Source: Microbacterium sp. LWS13-1.2 (GTDB lineage: Bacteria; Actinomycetota; Actinomycetes; Actinomycetales; Microbacteriaceae). Taken from it: a stretch of 64,000 nt of DNA. Where the stretch lies: assembly GCF_040144835.1 (NCBI RefSeq), contig NZ_CP151632.1, forward strand, positions 558,001 to 622,000, in the 5' to 3' direction. Under the pieces are notes generated by a model. That model searched no databases, was not told the origin of the DNA, and saw nothing but the letters and a program-made list of their open reading frames with translations. The translations under genes and the position numbers were made by a program. This document shows, in pieces, positions 34,864-46,845 of this stretch; the first letter of the stretch is position 1; every line of letters starts with the position of its first letter.

Positions 34864-35403
34864 ATGACCACCGTTCCCGCACACGGCGCCGGCCGCGTCG
34901 TCGCCCCCGCGTCCACCGGTCGCCCCCACCCGATCCGCTCCCTCCTCTCGTGGGAGTCGCGCGCTGAGGCCGCCGTCAAGTTCTCGCTGCAGCGCTGGAG
35001 CATCGCGGCTCTGCGCGTCGCCCTCGGCGCCGTCTTCGCCGTCTTCGGCGCACTCAAGCTGTTCCCGGGCGTCAGCCCGGTCGAGGCTCTCGTGAGCCAG
35101 ACCTGGGAGAAGCTCACCTTCGGGCTCGTGAGCGGACAGGCCGCGCTCGTCGCGACCGCCGTGATCGAGGTCGCCGCAGGAGCCCTCCTCATCGCCGGCG
35201 GCGCATTCGCCCGCATCGGTCTGGTGGTGCTCGCACTCGCATTCGTCGGCATCCTGTCGCCGATCGCGCTGCTGCCCGGCGAGGTCTTCAGCCCCGTCGG
35301 CCCGACACTCACGGGGCAGTACATCTTCAAGAACGTGGTGCTGATCGCGGCCGCCCTGGTCGTCGCCTCCCAGGTTCTCCGCGGTTCGTCGACGCGACGC
35401 TGA
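34864..35403 (+). CDS. DoxX-like integral membrane protein
   Basis: This 179-residue protein has a polar N-terminus of about 40 residues and four membrane helices starting with WSIAALRVALGAVFAVFGALKL (about 45-66). The pattern LRVALGAVFAVFGALKLFPG and EVAAGALLIAGG near the second helix fits the DoxX/DoxD-like family. Members occur with redox-stress proteins, but a precise role is not known. The ATG at 34864 follows AAGGAG. The gene is monocistronic, closed by a 17-bp hairpin. Confidence 0.75.
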   Translation: MTTVPAHGAGRVVAPASTGRPHPIRSLLSWESRAEAAVKFSLQRWSIAALRVALGAVFAVFGALKLFPGVSPVEALVSQTWEKLTFGLVSGQAALVATAVIEVAAGALLIAGGAFARIGLVVLALAFVGILSPIALLPGEVFSPVGPTLTGQYIFKNVVLIAAALVVASQVLRGSSTRR

Positions 35404-35418
35404 CCACGGGCACCTCCG

Positions 35419-35457
35419 CCGCGAGGGCCGGTCCCGATTCGGGGCCGGCCCTCGCGG
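35419..35457 (+). terminator. Strong hairpin between the DoxX-like gene and pyrR
   Basis: 35419-35435 pairs with 35441-35457, 17 pairs with one G-T, around a GATTC loop. It insulates the pyrimidine operon promoter. Confidence 0.7.
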
Positions 35458-35462
35458 TGACA

Positions 35463-35468
35463 TAGACT
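35463..35468 (+). promoter_or_regulatory. -10 element of the pyrimidine operon
   Basis: TAGACT at 35463-35468, just downstream of the DoxX terminator. The leader to the pyrR ATG is about 50 bases and holds the PyrR site. Confidence 0.45.
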
Positions 35469-35496
35469 GGGCGGCGATCACAGCAACCTTTAACCC

Positions 35497-35519
35497 CGTC
35501 CCGTGAGGCGGAGAAGGGA
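35497..35519 (+). promoter_or_regulatory. PyrR-binding RNA site overlapping the pyrR ribosome site
   Basis: CGTCCCGTGAGGCG at 35497-35510 fits the PyrR RNA consensus (UCC-N-G-N-GAGG core). It is followed at once by GAGAAGGGAG (35511-35520), the pyrR ribosome site. UMP-bound PyrR would block translation of pyrR and so of the coupled operon, as proposed for mycobacteria. I see no antiterminator/terminator pair. Confidence 0.65.
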
Positions 35520-35526
35520 GCGGCGG

Positions 35527-36075
35527 ATGAGCACGCCCACCGTGCAGCCTCGCACCGTCATGACCGGCGCCGACATCGCCCGGGCCCTGACTCGGATCTC
35601 CCACGAGATCCTCGAGTCCAACAAGGGCCCCGACGATCTGGTTCTTCTCGGCATCCCCACTCGCGGCGTCACCCTCGCGCAGCGGATCGGTGCGCTGGTG
35701 GAGCAGTTCGGCGGCGTCCCGGTCCCGATCGGCGCTCTCGACGTCACGATGTACCGTGACGATCTGCACCGCAATCCGACCCGCGCCCCGCAGCGCACCC
35801 AGATCCCGCCGGGCGGCGTCGACGGCAAGGTCGTCGTCCTGGTGGACGACGTGCTCTTCTCCGGGCGCAGCATCCGCGCGGCCCTCGACGCTCTGCAGGA
35901 CATCGGCCGCCCCGCCGCGGTGCGACTCGCGACCCTCGTCGACCGCGGGCACCGCGAACTGCCCATCCGGCCCGACTTCGTCGGCAAGAACCTGCCGAGC
36001 TCCCGTGACGAGCGGGTCAACGTGCGCCTCGAAGAGACCGACGGCGCGGAGTCCGTCACGATCGAGGGGCGGTGA
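35527..36075 (+). CDS. pyrR: Pyrimidine operon regulator / uracil phosphoribosyltransferase PyrR
   Basis: PyrR binds the 5' RNA of its own operon when UMP is high and may also convert uracil to UMP. It has 182 residues. The PRPP-binding loop [14 protein letters not shown] is at 102-115, RGVTLAQRI near 46, and the basic dimer region HRNPTRAP follows. The ATG at 35527 follows GAAGGGAG. pyrB begins 10 bases after the stop. Confidence 0.94.
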   Translation: MSTPTVQPRTVMTGADIARALTRISHEILESNKGPDDLVLLGIPTRGVTLAQRIGALVEQFGGVPVPIGALDVTMYRDDLHRNPTRAPQRTQIPPGGVDGKVVVLVDDVLFSGRSIRAALDALQDIGRPAAVRLATLVDRGHRELPIRPDFVGKNLPSSRDERVNVRLEETDGAESVTIEGR

Positions 36076-36085
36076 CGGTCGGCTC

Positions 36086-37099
36086 ATGAGGCACCTCCTC
36101 GACACCCAGACCCTCGCCCGCACGGATGCTCTGCGCATCCTCGATGTGGCCGAAGACATGGCAGACACGCAGCGGCGCGAGGTCAAGAAGCTGCCGACAC
36201 TGCGCGGCAAGACCGTCGTCAACCTCTTCTTCGAGGATTCGACGCGCACGCGCATCTCGTTCGAGGCGGCAGCGAAGCGCCTGTCGGCCGACGTGATCAA
36301 CTTCTCCGCGAAGGGCTCCAGCGTCTCGAAGGGCGAGTCGCTGCAGGACACCGCGCAGACCCTCCAGGCGATGGGAGCGGATGCCGTCGTCATCCGCCAC
36401 GGCGCGTCCGGCGCGCCGCGCACCCTCGCCACCAGCGGCTGGATCAGCGCCGGGGTGGTCAACGCCGGCGACGGCACCCACGAGCACCCCACGCAGGCGC
36501 TCCTCGACGCGTTCACGATCCGCAAGCGCCGCTTCGGCGACGACAGCCGCGGCCGCGACCTCGCCGGGGTGAAGGTGACCATCGTCGGGGACGTCCTGCA
36601 CTCGCGGGTCGCCCGCTCGAACGTGTGGCTGCTCACCACCCTCGGCGCCCGGGTGACCCTGGTCGCTCCGCCGACCCTCGTGCCGCAGGACATGTCGCGG
36701 TGGCCCGTGCAGGTGCGGTACGACCTGGACGAGGCGATCTCCGCCGGCCCCGACGCGCTCATGATGCTGCGCATCCAGCTCGAGCGCATGAATGCGGCGT
36801 ATTTCCCGACTGAACGGGAGTATTCACGCCGCTGGGGCCTCGACGCACGCCGTCTTCAGGCACTCGGAGCGGATAGCATTGTCATGCACCCCGGACCCAT
36901 GAACCGGGGTTTGGAGATCTCCGCAGAAGCCGCGGACTCGCCGCGCTCGACGGTGCTCGAGCAGGTCGCGAACGGCGTCTCGGTGCGCATGGCCGCGCTC
37001 TACCTGCTGCTGGCAGGAGCGGAGCACGGAGCGGCCGAGACCGCACCCGCGACGGACGCCCCGGTCACCGGCGGCGAAGAGAAGGAGAACACCCGATGA
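36086..37099 (+). CDS. pyrB: Aspartate carbamoyltransferase catalytic subunit
   Basis: PyrB joins carbamoyl phosphate to aspartate. It has 337 residues. The carbamoyl phosphate loop is STRTR (52-56), HGASGAPRT and HPTQALLD in the middle, and the aspartate-loop MHPGPMNRG near the C-terminus. The tail of about 25 residues is rich in Ala, Glu and Thr. The stop overlaps the pyrC start (ATGA). No regulatory subunit (pyrI) is present. Confidence 0.96.
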   Translation: MRHLLDTQTLARTDALRILDVAEDMADTQRREVKKLPTLRGKTVVNLFFEDSTRTRISFEAAAKRLSADVINFSAKGSSVSKGESLQDTAQTLQAMGADAVVIRHGASGAPRTLATSGWISAGVVNAGDGTHEHPTQALLDAFTIRKRRFGDDSRGRDLAGVKVTIVGDVLHSRVARSNVWLLTTLGARVTLVAPPTLVPQDMSRWPVQVRYDLDEAISAGPDALMMLRIQLERMNAAYFPTEREYSRRWGLDARRLQALGADSIVMHPGPMNRGLEISAEAADSPRSTVLEQVANGVSVRMAALYLLLAGAEHGAAETAPATDAPVTGGEEKENTR

Positions 37100-38406
37100 G
37101 CGAGACCCTTCTCTTCCGCGGGGCACACGTCGAAGGATCCACCGCTGCCGACGTGATCGTCGACGACGGCGTCATCGCCGAGATCGGCCCCGGTCTCAGC
37201 CGCGCCGGGGCGACCGTCGTCGACGTCGACGGTCTGGTGATGCTGCCCGGCCTGGTGGACCTGCACACGCACCTGCGCGAGCCCGGGTACGAGGCGTCCG
37301 AGACGATCCTCACCGGTTCGCGGGCAGCAGCTGCGGGCGGCTACACGGCCGTCTTCGCAATGCCCAACACCTCGCCCGTCGCCGACACCGCCGGCGTCGT
37401 CGAGCAGGAGCTCGCCCTCGGCGAGGCGGCCGGCTTCGTCACGGTGCAGCCGATCGGCGCCGTCACCGTCGGCCAGAAGGGCGAGCGTCTGGCGGAGCTC
37501 GGCGCGATGGCCGATTCCCGGGCGCGCGTGCGCGTCTTCAGCGACGACGGCTTCTGCGTCTGGGACCCGCTCATCATGCGGCGAGCGCTCGAGTACGTGA
37601 AGGCGTTCGACGGCGTGATCGCCCAGCACGCGCAGGATCTGCGGCTCACCGAGGGCGCCCAGATGAACGAGGGCGCGGTCTCGGCCGAGCTGGGCCTCGC
37701 AGGCTGGCCGGCGGTGGCAGAGGAGTCGATCATCGCCCGCGACGTGCTGCTCGCGGAGCACGTCGGCTCACGCCTGCACGTGTGCCACCTCTCGACGGCA
37801 GGCTCGGTCGACATCATCCGCTGGGCCAAGCGCCGCGGCGTCGACGTCACCGCTGAGGTGACGCCGCACCACCTGCTGCTCACCGAGGAGCTGGTGCGCG
37901 ACTACGATGCCCGCTTCAAGGTGAACCCGCCGCTGCGGCGCGAGGAGGACGTGCTCGCGGTGCGCGAGGGCCTCGCCGACGGCACCATCGACATCGTCGC
38001 GACCGATCACGCCCCGCATCCGACCGAGGCGAAGGCGTGCGAGTGGCACGCTGCCGCCAACGGCATGGTGGGGCTCGAGAGCGCGCTGCGGGTGGTCCAG
38101 CAGGCGATGGTCGACACCGGGCTGCTCACCTGGGGCGACGTCGCCCGGGTGATGTCGCGCGAGCCCGCGCGGATCGGCCGCCTCACCGGTCACGGCACCC
38201 CCCTCACCGAGGGGCAGCCGGCATCCCTCGCCTTCTACGACCCGGCCCCGCGCCGCACCTTCACGACCGACGATCTGCGCGGGCGGAGCGTGAACTCGCC
38301 GTACCTCGGGCGCGAGCTGCCGGGCGACGTGCGCTGGACCCTCCACCGGGGCACGGTCACGGTCGCCGACGGCACCCTGCTCGACGCACCGGGGGTGCGC
38401 GCATGA
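37096..38406 (+). CDS. pyrC: Dihydroorotase
   Basis: PyrC closes the dihydroorotate ring. It has 436 residues, a class I amidohydrolase TIM barrel. The metal ligands are His57 and His59 in [10 protein letters not shown], the DDG at about 151-153 replaces the bridging lysine region as in this class, and VATDHAPHP carries the catalytic aspartate. ATGA overlaps bind it to pyrB upstream and to the small membrane gene downstream. Confidence 0.96.
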   Translation: MSETLLFRGAHVEGSTAADVIVDDGVIAEIGPGLSRAGATVVDVDGLVMLPGLVDLHTHLREPGYEASETILTGSRAAAAGGYTAVFAMPNTSPVADTAGVVEQELALGEAAGFVTVQPIGAVTVGQKGERLAELGAMADSRARVRVFSDDGFCVWDPLIMRRALEYVKAFDGVIAQHAQDLRLTEGAQMNEGAVSAELGLAGWPAVAEESIIARDVLLAEHVGSRLHVCHLSTAGSVDIIRWAKRRGVDVTAEVTPHHLLLTEELVRDYDARFKVNPPLRREEDVLAVREGLADGTIDIVATDHAPHPTEAKACEWHAAANGMVGLESALRVVQQAMVDTGLLTWGDVARVMSREPARIGRLTGHGTPLTEGQPASLAFYDPAPRRTFTTDDLRGRSVNSPYLGRELPGDVRWTLHRGTVTVADGTLLDAPGVRA

Positions 38407-38912
38407 CTCGCGAGGGTGCGCTCGGCGTCATCGTGCTCGTCACGATCGCGCTGCTCGGCCTGCTGGTGTGGGCGTGGTGGCGACGGACGCGGCGCGATGC
38501 GACGACCCTGGTCCACCCGGGAGAACTTCCCGCCGACGCCCACGTGCGCGCGACGTTCGCCGCACTGTACGTCGCGACGACCGCTCGCGACGCTCCGCTG
38601 GAGCGTATCGCGGCCCCCGGCATGGCGTTCCGCTCGAAGGCGACCGTGACGGTCGCCGACGAGGGCGTCGCCGTGGGTCTCACCGGGCAGGACCCGTTCG
38701 TGCTGACTCCCGACCGCATCGTCGACGTCGGCCAGTCCACGGTCGCGATCGACCGCGTCGTCGAAGCCGGCGGCCTCACCCGGCTGACCTGGCGCACCGA
38801 TGCCGGCTCGACCGTCGACACCTACTTCCGACCCCAGGATGCCTCGGCCCGCGCCCTCGCGGACGCTGTGGCCGGCATCCTTCCCCCGACCCAGACGGGA
38901 ACCGATTCATGA
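38403..38912 (+). CDS. Membrane-anchored PH-like protein of the pyr operon
   Basis: This 169-residue protein has one N-terminal membrane helix (about 6-27) and a soluble beta-rich domain that resembles a PH-like fold. Its counterpart in the mycobacterial pyr operon lies at the same place between pyrC and carA and is listed as a membrane protein of unknown function. It overlaps both neighbours by four bases (ATGA), so it is made in step with the enzymes. No catalytic residues can be recognised. Confidence 0.8.
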   Translation: MTREGALGVIVLVTIALLGLLVWAWWRRTRRDATTLVHPGELPADAHVRATFAALYVATTARDAPLERIAAPGMAFRSKATVTVADEGVAVGLTGQDPFVLTPDRIVDVGQSTVAIDRVVEAGGLTRLTWRTDAGSTVDTYFRPQDASARALADAVAGILPPTQTGTDS

Positions 38913-40065
38913 CCTCCCTCTTCCAGACTGACCCTGCCGTCCTCGTGCTCGAGGACGGGACCCGCCACGTCGGACGCGCGTACGGCGCCCTCGGCGCCAC
39001 GATCGGCGAGGTCGTCTTCGCCACCGGCATGACCGGCTACCAGGAGACGCTCACCGATCCCTCGTACGCCGGCCAGATCGTGCTGCAGACGGCGCCCCAC
39101 ATCGGCAACACCGGCATGAACGACGAGGACCCGGAGTCCCGCCGCATCTGGGTGTCGGGCTACATCGTGCGCGACCCCTCGCGCGTCGTCTCCAACTGGC
39201 GCGCCGACGAGTCGCTCGACGACGCGCTGGTCGAGGACGGCGTCGTCGGCATCAGCGGCATCGACACGCGCGCCGTGACCCGCCACATCCGCTCGGCCGG
39301 CAGCATGCGCGGCGCGATCTTCTCCGGCGAGGCCGCGGCGATCGACGCCGAGGAGCAGCTGCGACTGGTGCGCGAGGCGCCCGAGATGGCCGGCCAGAAC
39401 CTCTCGGCGCAGGTGTCGGTGACCGCCGCCGAGGTCACGGAGGCGACGGGGGAGCGCATCGGCAACCTCGCGGTGCTCGACCTCGGCGTGAAGCAGGCCA
39501 CCGTCTCCAACCTCGCCGCCCGCGGGTTCGAGGTGCACGTGCTGCCGCAGGACGTCACGATCGACCAGATCCGCGCGATCGACCCGGTCGCGGTCTTCTA
39601 CTCCAACGGCCCCGGCGATCCGGCCGCGTCGGGCGACCACGTCGACCTCCTGCGCGACGTGCTCGACGACGGCCTGCCGTTCTTCGGCATCTGCTTCGGC
39701 AACCAGCTGCTCGGCCGCGCGCTCGGCCTGGGCACCTTCAAGCTGCCGTTCGGCCACCGCGGCATCAACCAGCCGGTGCTCGACAAGTCGACCGGTCGCG
39801 TCGAGATCACCGCCCACAACCACGGGTTCGCCGTGGACGCGCCGGTGGACGGCGAGTTCGACAGCCCCCACGGCTACGGGCGCATCGAGGTCAGCCACGT
39901 CGGGCTGAACGATCAGGTGGTCGAGGGCCTGCGCGCCCTCGACATCCCCGCGTTCTCCGTGCAATACCACCCCGAGGCGGCCGCCGGCCCGCACGACGCC
40001 AACTACCTGTTCGACCGCTTCCGCGACCTCGTCGTCGCGAACCTCCAGAAGAAGGCCGCGAAGTA

Positions 40066-40066
<1 letters not shown>
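38909..40066 (+). CDS. carA: Carbamoyl-phosphate synthase small chain
   Basis: CarA is the glutaminase subunit that supplies ammonia to CarB. It has 385 residues. The N-terminal domain has [19 protein letters not shown]. The class I amidotransferase domain has the nucleophile Cys262 in GICFGNQ and His354/Glu356 in YHPEAA. The FGNQ form, rather than LGHQ, is what I expect in actinobacteria. Its TAA overlaps the carB ATG. Confidence 0.96.
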
Positions 40067-43349
<3,283 letters not shown>

Positions 43350-43353
<4 letters not shown>

Positions 43354-44183
43354 TCTCGTTCGGCGAGCGGGTCCGCGCCGCCTTCGCCGCGCACGGTCAG
43401 CTGTGCGTCGGCATCGATCCGCACGTCCATCTCCTCGCCGAGTGGGGACTGGATGCCTCCGCCGCCGGTGCGCGCGAGTTCGGCCTGCGCGTCGTGGAGG
43501 CCGCCGCGGGCCGCGTCGGCGTCGTCAAGCCCCAGGTCTCGTTCTTCGAGGTCTACGGCTCGGCGGGCTTCGCCGCCCTGGAGGACGTCCTCGCCGCCGC
43601 GCGCGCCGCCGCTCTGCTGGTGATCGCCGACGCCAAGCGCGGCGACATCGGATCGACCATGGATGCCTACGGAGAGGCCTGGCTCACGCCGGGCTCTCCG
43701 CTGGAGGCCGACGCGATGACGGCGAACCCCTTCCTCGGCGTAGGCACTCTCGAGGGCACGTTCGACGTCGCGGAGCGCAACGGCAAGGGTGTGCTCGTGC
43801 TCGCCGCGACGAGCAATCCCGATGGCTTCACCGCGCAGCGGGCGGTCCTCCCGACCGGCGAGACGGTATCGGCCGCGATCATGCGCGAGATCTCGGAGCA
43901 CAACGCCCGTTCGACTCCGGACGGCCAGTGGGGGAGCCTCGGCGTGGTCATCGGCGGGACCGTGGACTGGGAGGATGCCGGCCTCGCGGCGTTCTCACCG
44001 GTCGCCCCGATCCTCGCTCCGGGCTTCGGTCACCAGGGGGCGGAACCGGATCAGCTCCGCGCGCGCTTCGGCGCGCTGGCGGAAGCGGTGATAGCGTCGG
44101 AGAGCCGCAGCATCCTGGCTGCCGGACCCGACCGGCTCGCCGCGCGCATATCCGAGCGCGCCCTTCTCTACCGTGGTGATTGA
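43350..44183 (+). CDS. pyrF: Orotidine 5'-phosphate decarboxylase, type 2
   Basis: PyrF makes UMP from OMP. It has 277 residues, the longer type 2 form. GIDPH near the N-terminus and the catalytic [17 protein letters not shown] (near residue 92-108) are intact. The ATG overlaps the carB stop. The dihydroorotate dehydrogenase (pyrD) and pyrE genes needed to complete the pathway are not in the window. Confidence 0.95.
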
Positions 44184-44184
44184 C

Positions 44185-45126
44185 ATGCCCGATTCGCGCA
44201 CCCTTCCCGACGGGGCTCCGCCCCACCCCTCTGGCGCGCATTCGCGGCCACCCGAGGTCGACCGCGTGGCGGCCTCGCGCCGCGCCGTCGCCGCCCGACG
44301 GGAGCGCGCAGCGCTCAAGAAGGACGTCGCGATGCGGGTGATCACGCCCCAGGAGCTGCTGCGGCGTGCCCTCGCAGACCCGACTTCGCCCGCGGGCGCG
44401 ATGCGCGTGCCGGAGTTCCTGACCGCGATCCCCGCGATCGGCGAAGGCAAGCGCGACCGCATCCTCCACGACCTCGAGATCTCACCCGTCAAGCGGCTCG
44501 GCGGACTCGGCTCGCGCCAGCGCGAGGACCTCCGCCGCTTCCTCGACACCCGCTGGCCCGAGATCGAGCCCCGCGGCGGCCGCAGCCGCCTCGTCGTGCT
44601 CGCGGGCCCCACGGCGGTCGGCAAGGGCACGGTCGCCGCCCACATCAAGGCGCACCACCCCGAGATCCTGCTCTCCGTGTCGGCGACCACGCGCGCCCCG
44701 CGCCCCGGCGAGATCGACGGCGAGCACTACTTCTTCGTCGACGACGCCGAGTTCGACCGGATGATCGAAGACGGAGAGCTGCTGGAGCACGCGACCGTCC
44801 ACAATGCGTATCGCTACGGCACCCCGCGCAAGCCGATCGAGAAGGCCCTCACCGAGGGGCGCACTGTCCTGCTCGAGATCGACCTCCAGGGCGCCCGCCA
44901 GGTGCGGGAGGCCGACACGTCGGCGACGCTCGTGTTCCTGCTGCCGCCGAGCTGGGACGAGTTGGTGCAGCGGCTCGTCGGCCGCGGCACCGAGGGCGCC
45001 GCCGAGCGCACGCGGCGCCTGCGCACGGCCAAGACCGAGCTCGCCTCCCAGGGCGAGTTCGACTACCGCGTCGTGAACGACGACGTCGCCCGCGCGGCCG
45101 ACGAGGTCGCCCGCCTCGCGCACTGA
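44185..45126 (+). CDS. gmk: mIHF-guanylate kinase fusion
   Basis: Residues about 25-125 match the actinobacterial integration host factor m[41 protein letters not shown] and [18 protein letters not shown]. Residues about 133-313 are a complete guanylate kinase with P-loop GPTAVGKGT (141-149), [19 protein letters not shown] and [12 protein letters not shown]. No stop or frame change lies between them. In mycobacteria mihF and gmk are adjacent separate genes, so this is a gene fusion. Length 313 residues against about 200 for ordinary Gmk. The ATG at 44185 is one base after the pyrF stop; a GTG at 44173 is an alternative. Last gene of the pyr operon. Confidence 0.92.
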   Translation: MPDSRTLPDGAPPHPSGAHSRPPEVDRVAASRRAVAARRERAALKKDVAMRVITPQELLRRALADPTSPAGAMRVPEFLTAIPAIGEGKRDRILHDLEISPVKRLGGLGSRQREDLRRFLDTRWPEIEPRGGRSRLVVLAGPTAVGKGTVAAHIKAHHPEILLSVSATTRAPRPGEIDGEHYFFVDDAEFDRMIEDGELLEHATVHNAYRYGTPRKPIEKALTEGRTVLLEIDLQGARQVREADTSATLVFLLPPSWDELVQRLVGRGTEGAAERTRRLRTAKTELASQGEFDYRVVNDDVARAADEVARLAH

Positions 45127-45195
45127 CGGCATCCCATTCGATCGATCCGCCCCGCCGCGGCGCCGCCGCACGTCCGCTCGGCGGCCGCCGTCCCG

Positions 45196-45226
45196 TAGAA
45201 TGGTGGGATGCCTCGGCACCCCGAGG
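45196..45226 (+). promoter_or_regulatory. rpoZ promoter and leader hairpin
   Basis: TAGAAT at 45196-45201 is the -10 candidate. A small hairpin, CCTCGG (45211-45216) with CCGAGG (45221-45226), lies in the leader. GGAGG precedes the ATG at 45270. Confidence 0.45.
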
Positions 45227-45269
45227 CCCGCAGACTCCCATTCCGACATCCGATCCAGGAGGTTTCGCC

Positions 45270-45524
45270 ATGGCCGGAACGAACCAGGGCATCATCGAGC
45301 CCCCCATCGACAGCCTGCTCGAGAAGGTCGACTCGAAGTACCAGCTCGTGATCTTCGCGTCCAAGCGCGCGCGTCAGATCAACGACTACTACTCCGACCT
45401 CCACGAGGGCAACCTGTTCGACAACGTGGGCCCGCTCGTCGACTCGACGGTCGAGGACAAGCCCCTCACGATCGCGATGCACGAGATCCACGAGGACAAG
45501 CTGCGCCTGCGCCGCGCGGAGTAA
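45270..45524 (+). CDS. rpoZ: RNA polymerase omega subunit
   Basis: Omega helps assemble beta-prime into RNA polymerase. It has 84 residues. The segment [20 protein letters not shown] (about 21-40) holds the conserved K-Y-x-L-V and A-x-x-R-A-R-Q-I-N motifs. A strong AGGAGG lies before the ATG. It is followed by a terminator. coaBC, which usually follows rpoZ in actinobacteria, is absent here. Confidence 0.95.
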   Translation: MAGTNQGIIEPPIDSLLEKVDSKYQLVIFASKRARQINDYYSDLHEGNLFDNVGPLVDSTVEDKPLTIAMHEIHEDKLRLRRAE

Positions 45525-45541
45525 TCCCGTTACGAACCCTG

Positions 45542-45577
45542 TGCCCCCGAAGACGGTGATGTCCGTCTCCGGGGGCA
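45542..45577 (+). terminator. Hairpin terminator of rpoZ
   Basis: 45542-45556 pairs with 45563-45577: 14 of 15 bases pair around a six-base loop. No T-run. Its right arm touches the metK -10 candidate. Confidence 0.65.
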
Positions 45578-45610
45578 TACTGGTGTCCGCCCCCCGGCGT
45601 CGGACACCAG
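45576..45610 (+). promoter_or_regulatory. metK promoter with inverted repeat in the leader
   Basis: CATACT at 45576-45581 is a -10 candidate. CTGGTGTCCG (45580-45589) pairs perfectly with CGGACACCAG (45601-45610) around an 11-base loop. It covers the expected start of transcription, so it could be an operator or a leader hairpin. No known SAM riboswitch is recognisable. Confidence 0.4.
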
Positions 45611-45641
45611 GGCGACCGGCGCCACGACAACTGGAGTATCG

Positions 45642-46835
45642 ATGACCGACCTGCGTCTGTTCACGTCCGAATCCGTCACCGAGGGCCATCCCGACAAGAT
45701 CTGCGACCAGATCTCGGACTCGATCCTCGACGCGATCCTCGAGGCGGACCCGAACGGCCGGGTGGCCGTGGAGACGCTCGTCACCACCGGCCTGGTCCAC
45801 GTCGCGGGCGAGGTGTCGACCTCTGCCTACGTCGAGATCCCCGCGATCGTGCGCAGCGTCGTCAACCGCATCGGGTACACCTCCAGCGAGACAGGCTTCG
45901 ACGGCGACTCGTGCGGCGTCAGCGTGTCGATCGGGGCGCAGTCCTCCGACATCGCGGCCGGCGTCGACAAGGCGTTCGAGCGGCGCGAAGACGGTTCCGA
46001 GGACCCGCACGACCTGCAGGGCGCAGGCGACCAGGGGATCATGTTCGGCTACGCGACCACCGAGACGCCGCAGCTCATGCCGATGGCAGCCTGGACGGCG
46101 CACCGCATGGCGGAGCGTCTCGCCGAGGTGCGCCGGTCGGGGGAGCTGCCGTTCCTGCGACCCGACGGCAAGACCCAGGTCACGCTCGGCTACGAGGGCG
46201 ACACCCCGCGGACCATCGAGTCTGTCGTGCTGTCGACGCAGCACCAGCCCGACATCTCGCAGAAGGCGCTGCGCGCCGCGGTCCGCGCCGAGGTCATCGA
46301 CCCGGTCCTCGAGGCGACGGGCCTCGACCTTCCCGACGTGAAGTTCTACATCAACCCCGCCGGCCCGTTCGTCACGGGCGGCCCGAAGGGCGACGCCGGT
46401 CTGACCGGCCGCAAGATCATCATCGACACCTACGGCGGAGCCTCGCGCCACGGCGGCGGCGCCTTCAGCGGGAAGGACCCCTCGAAGGTCGACCGCTCGG
46501 CGGCGTACGCGATGCGCTGGGTCGCCAAGAACGCGGTCGCGGCCGGGCTCGCCGACCGCCTCGAGGTGCAGGTCGCCTACGCGATCGGCAAGGCCAAGCC
46601 CGTCGGACTCTATGTCGAGACCTTCGGCACCGGCCGCGTCGCCGACGATGTCATCACGGCCGCGATCCTCGACGTCTTCGACCTGCGTCCCAAGGCGATC
46701 ATCGACCAGCTGGATCTGCTGCGCCCGATCTACGCGCAGACCGCGGCATACGGTCACTTCGGTCGCGAGCTGCCCGATTTCACGTGGGAGCGCACCGACC
46801 GCGCCGACGCGCTGCGCGCGGCCGCCGGGCTCTGA
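45642..46835 (+). CDS. metK: S-adenosylmethionine synthetase
   Basis: MetK makes SAM from methionine and ATP. It has 397 residues in three alpha/beta domains. The N-terminal [12 protein letters not shown] (8-19) has the active-site histidine His16. [13 protein letters not shown] and [18 protein letters not shown] are the two signature segments and are intact. The ATG at 45642 follows GGAG. priA begins 10 bases after the stop. Confidence 0.97.
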   Translation: MTDLRLFTSESVTEGHPDKICDQISDSILDAILEADPNGRVAVETLVTTGLVHVAGEVSTSAYVEIPAIVRSVVNRIGYTSSETGFDGDSCGVSVSIGAQSSDIAAGVDKAFERREDGSEDPHDLQGAGDQGIMFGYATTETPQLMPMAAWTAHRMAERLAEVRRSGELPFLRPDGKTQVTLGYEGDTPRTIESVVLSTQHQPDISQKALRAAVRAEVIDPVLEATGLDLPDVKFYINPAGPFVTGGPKGDAGLTGRKIIIDTYGGASRHGGGAFSGKDPSKVDRSAAYAMRWVAKNAVAAGLADRLEVQVAYAIGKAKPVGLYVETFGTGRVADDVITAAILDVFDLRPKAIIDQLDLLRPIYAQTAAYGHFGRELPDFTWERTDRADALRAAAGL

Positions 46836-46845
46836 CGCCGGCCGC

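Noticed and set aside
45162-45185. GCCGCC...GGCGGC hairpin as terminator of the pyr operon
   Set aside because: Only six pairs with a 12-base loop in very GC-rich sequence. Too weak to call.
45582-45641. SAM riboswitch in front of metK
   Set aside because: The leader is too short and only has a simple inverted repeat. None of the conserved SAM riboswitch cores is recognisable.
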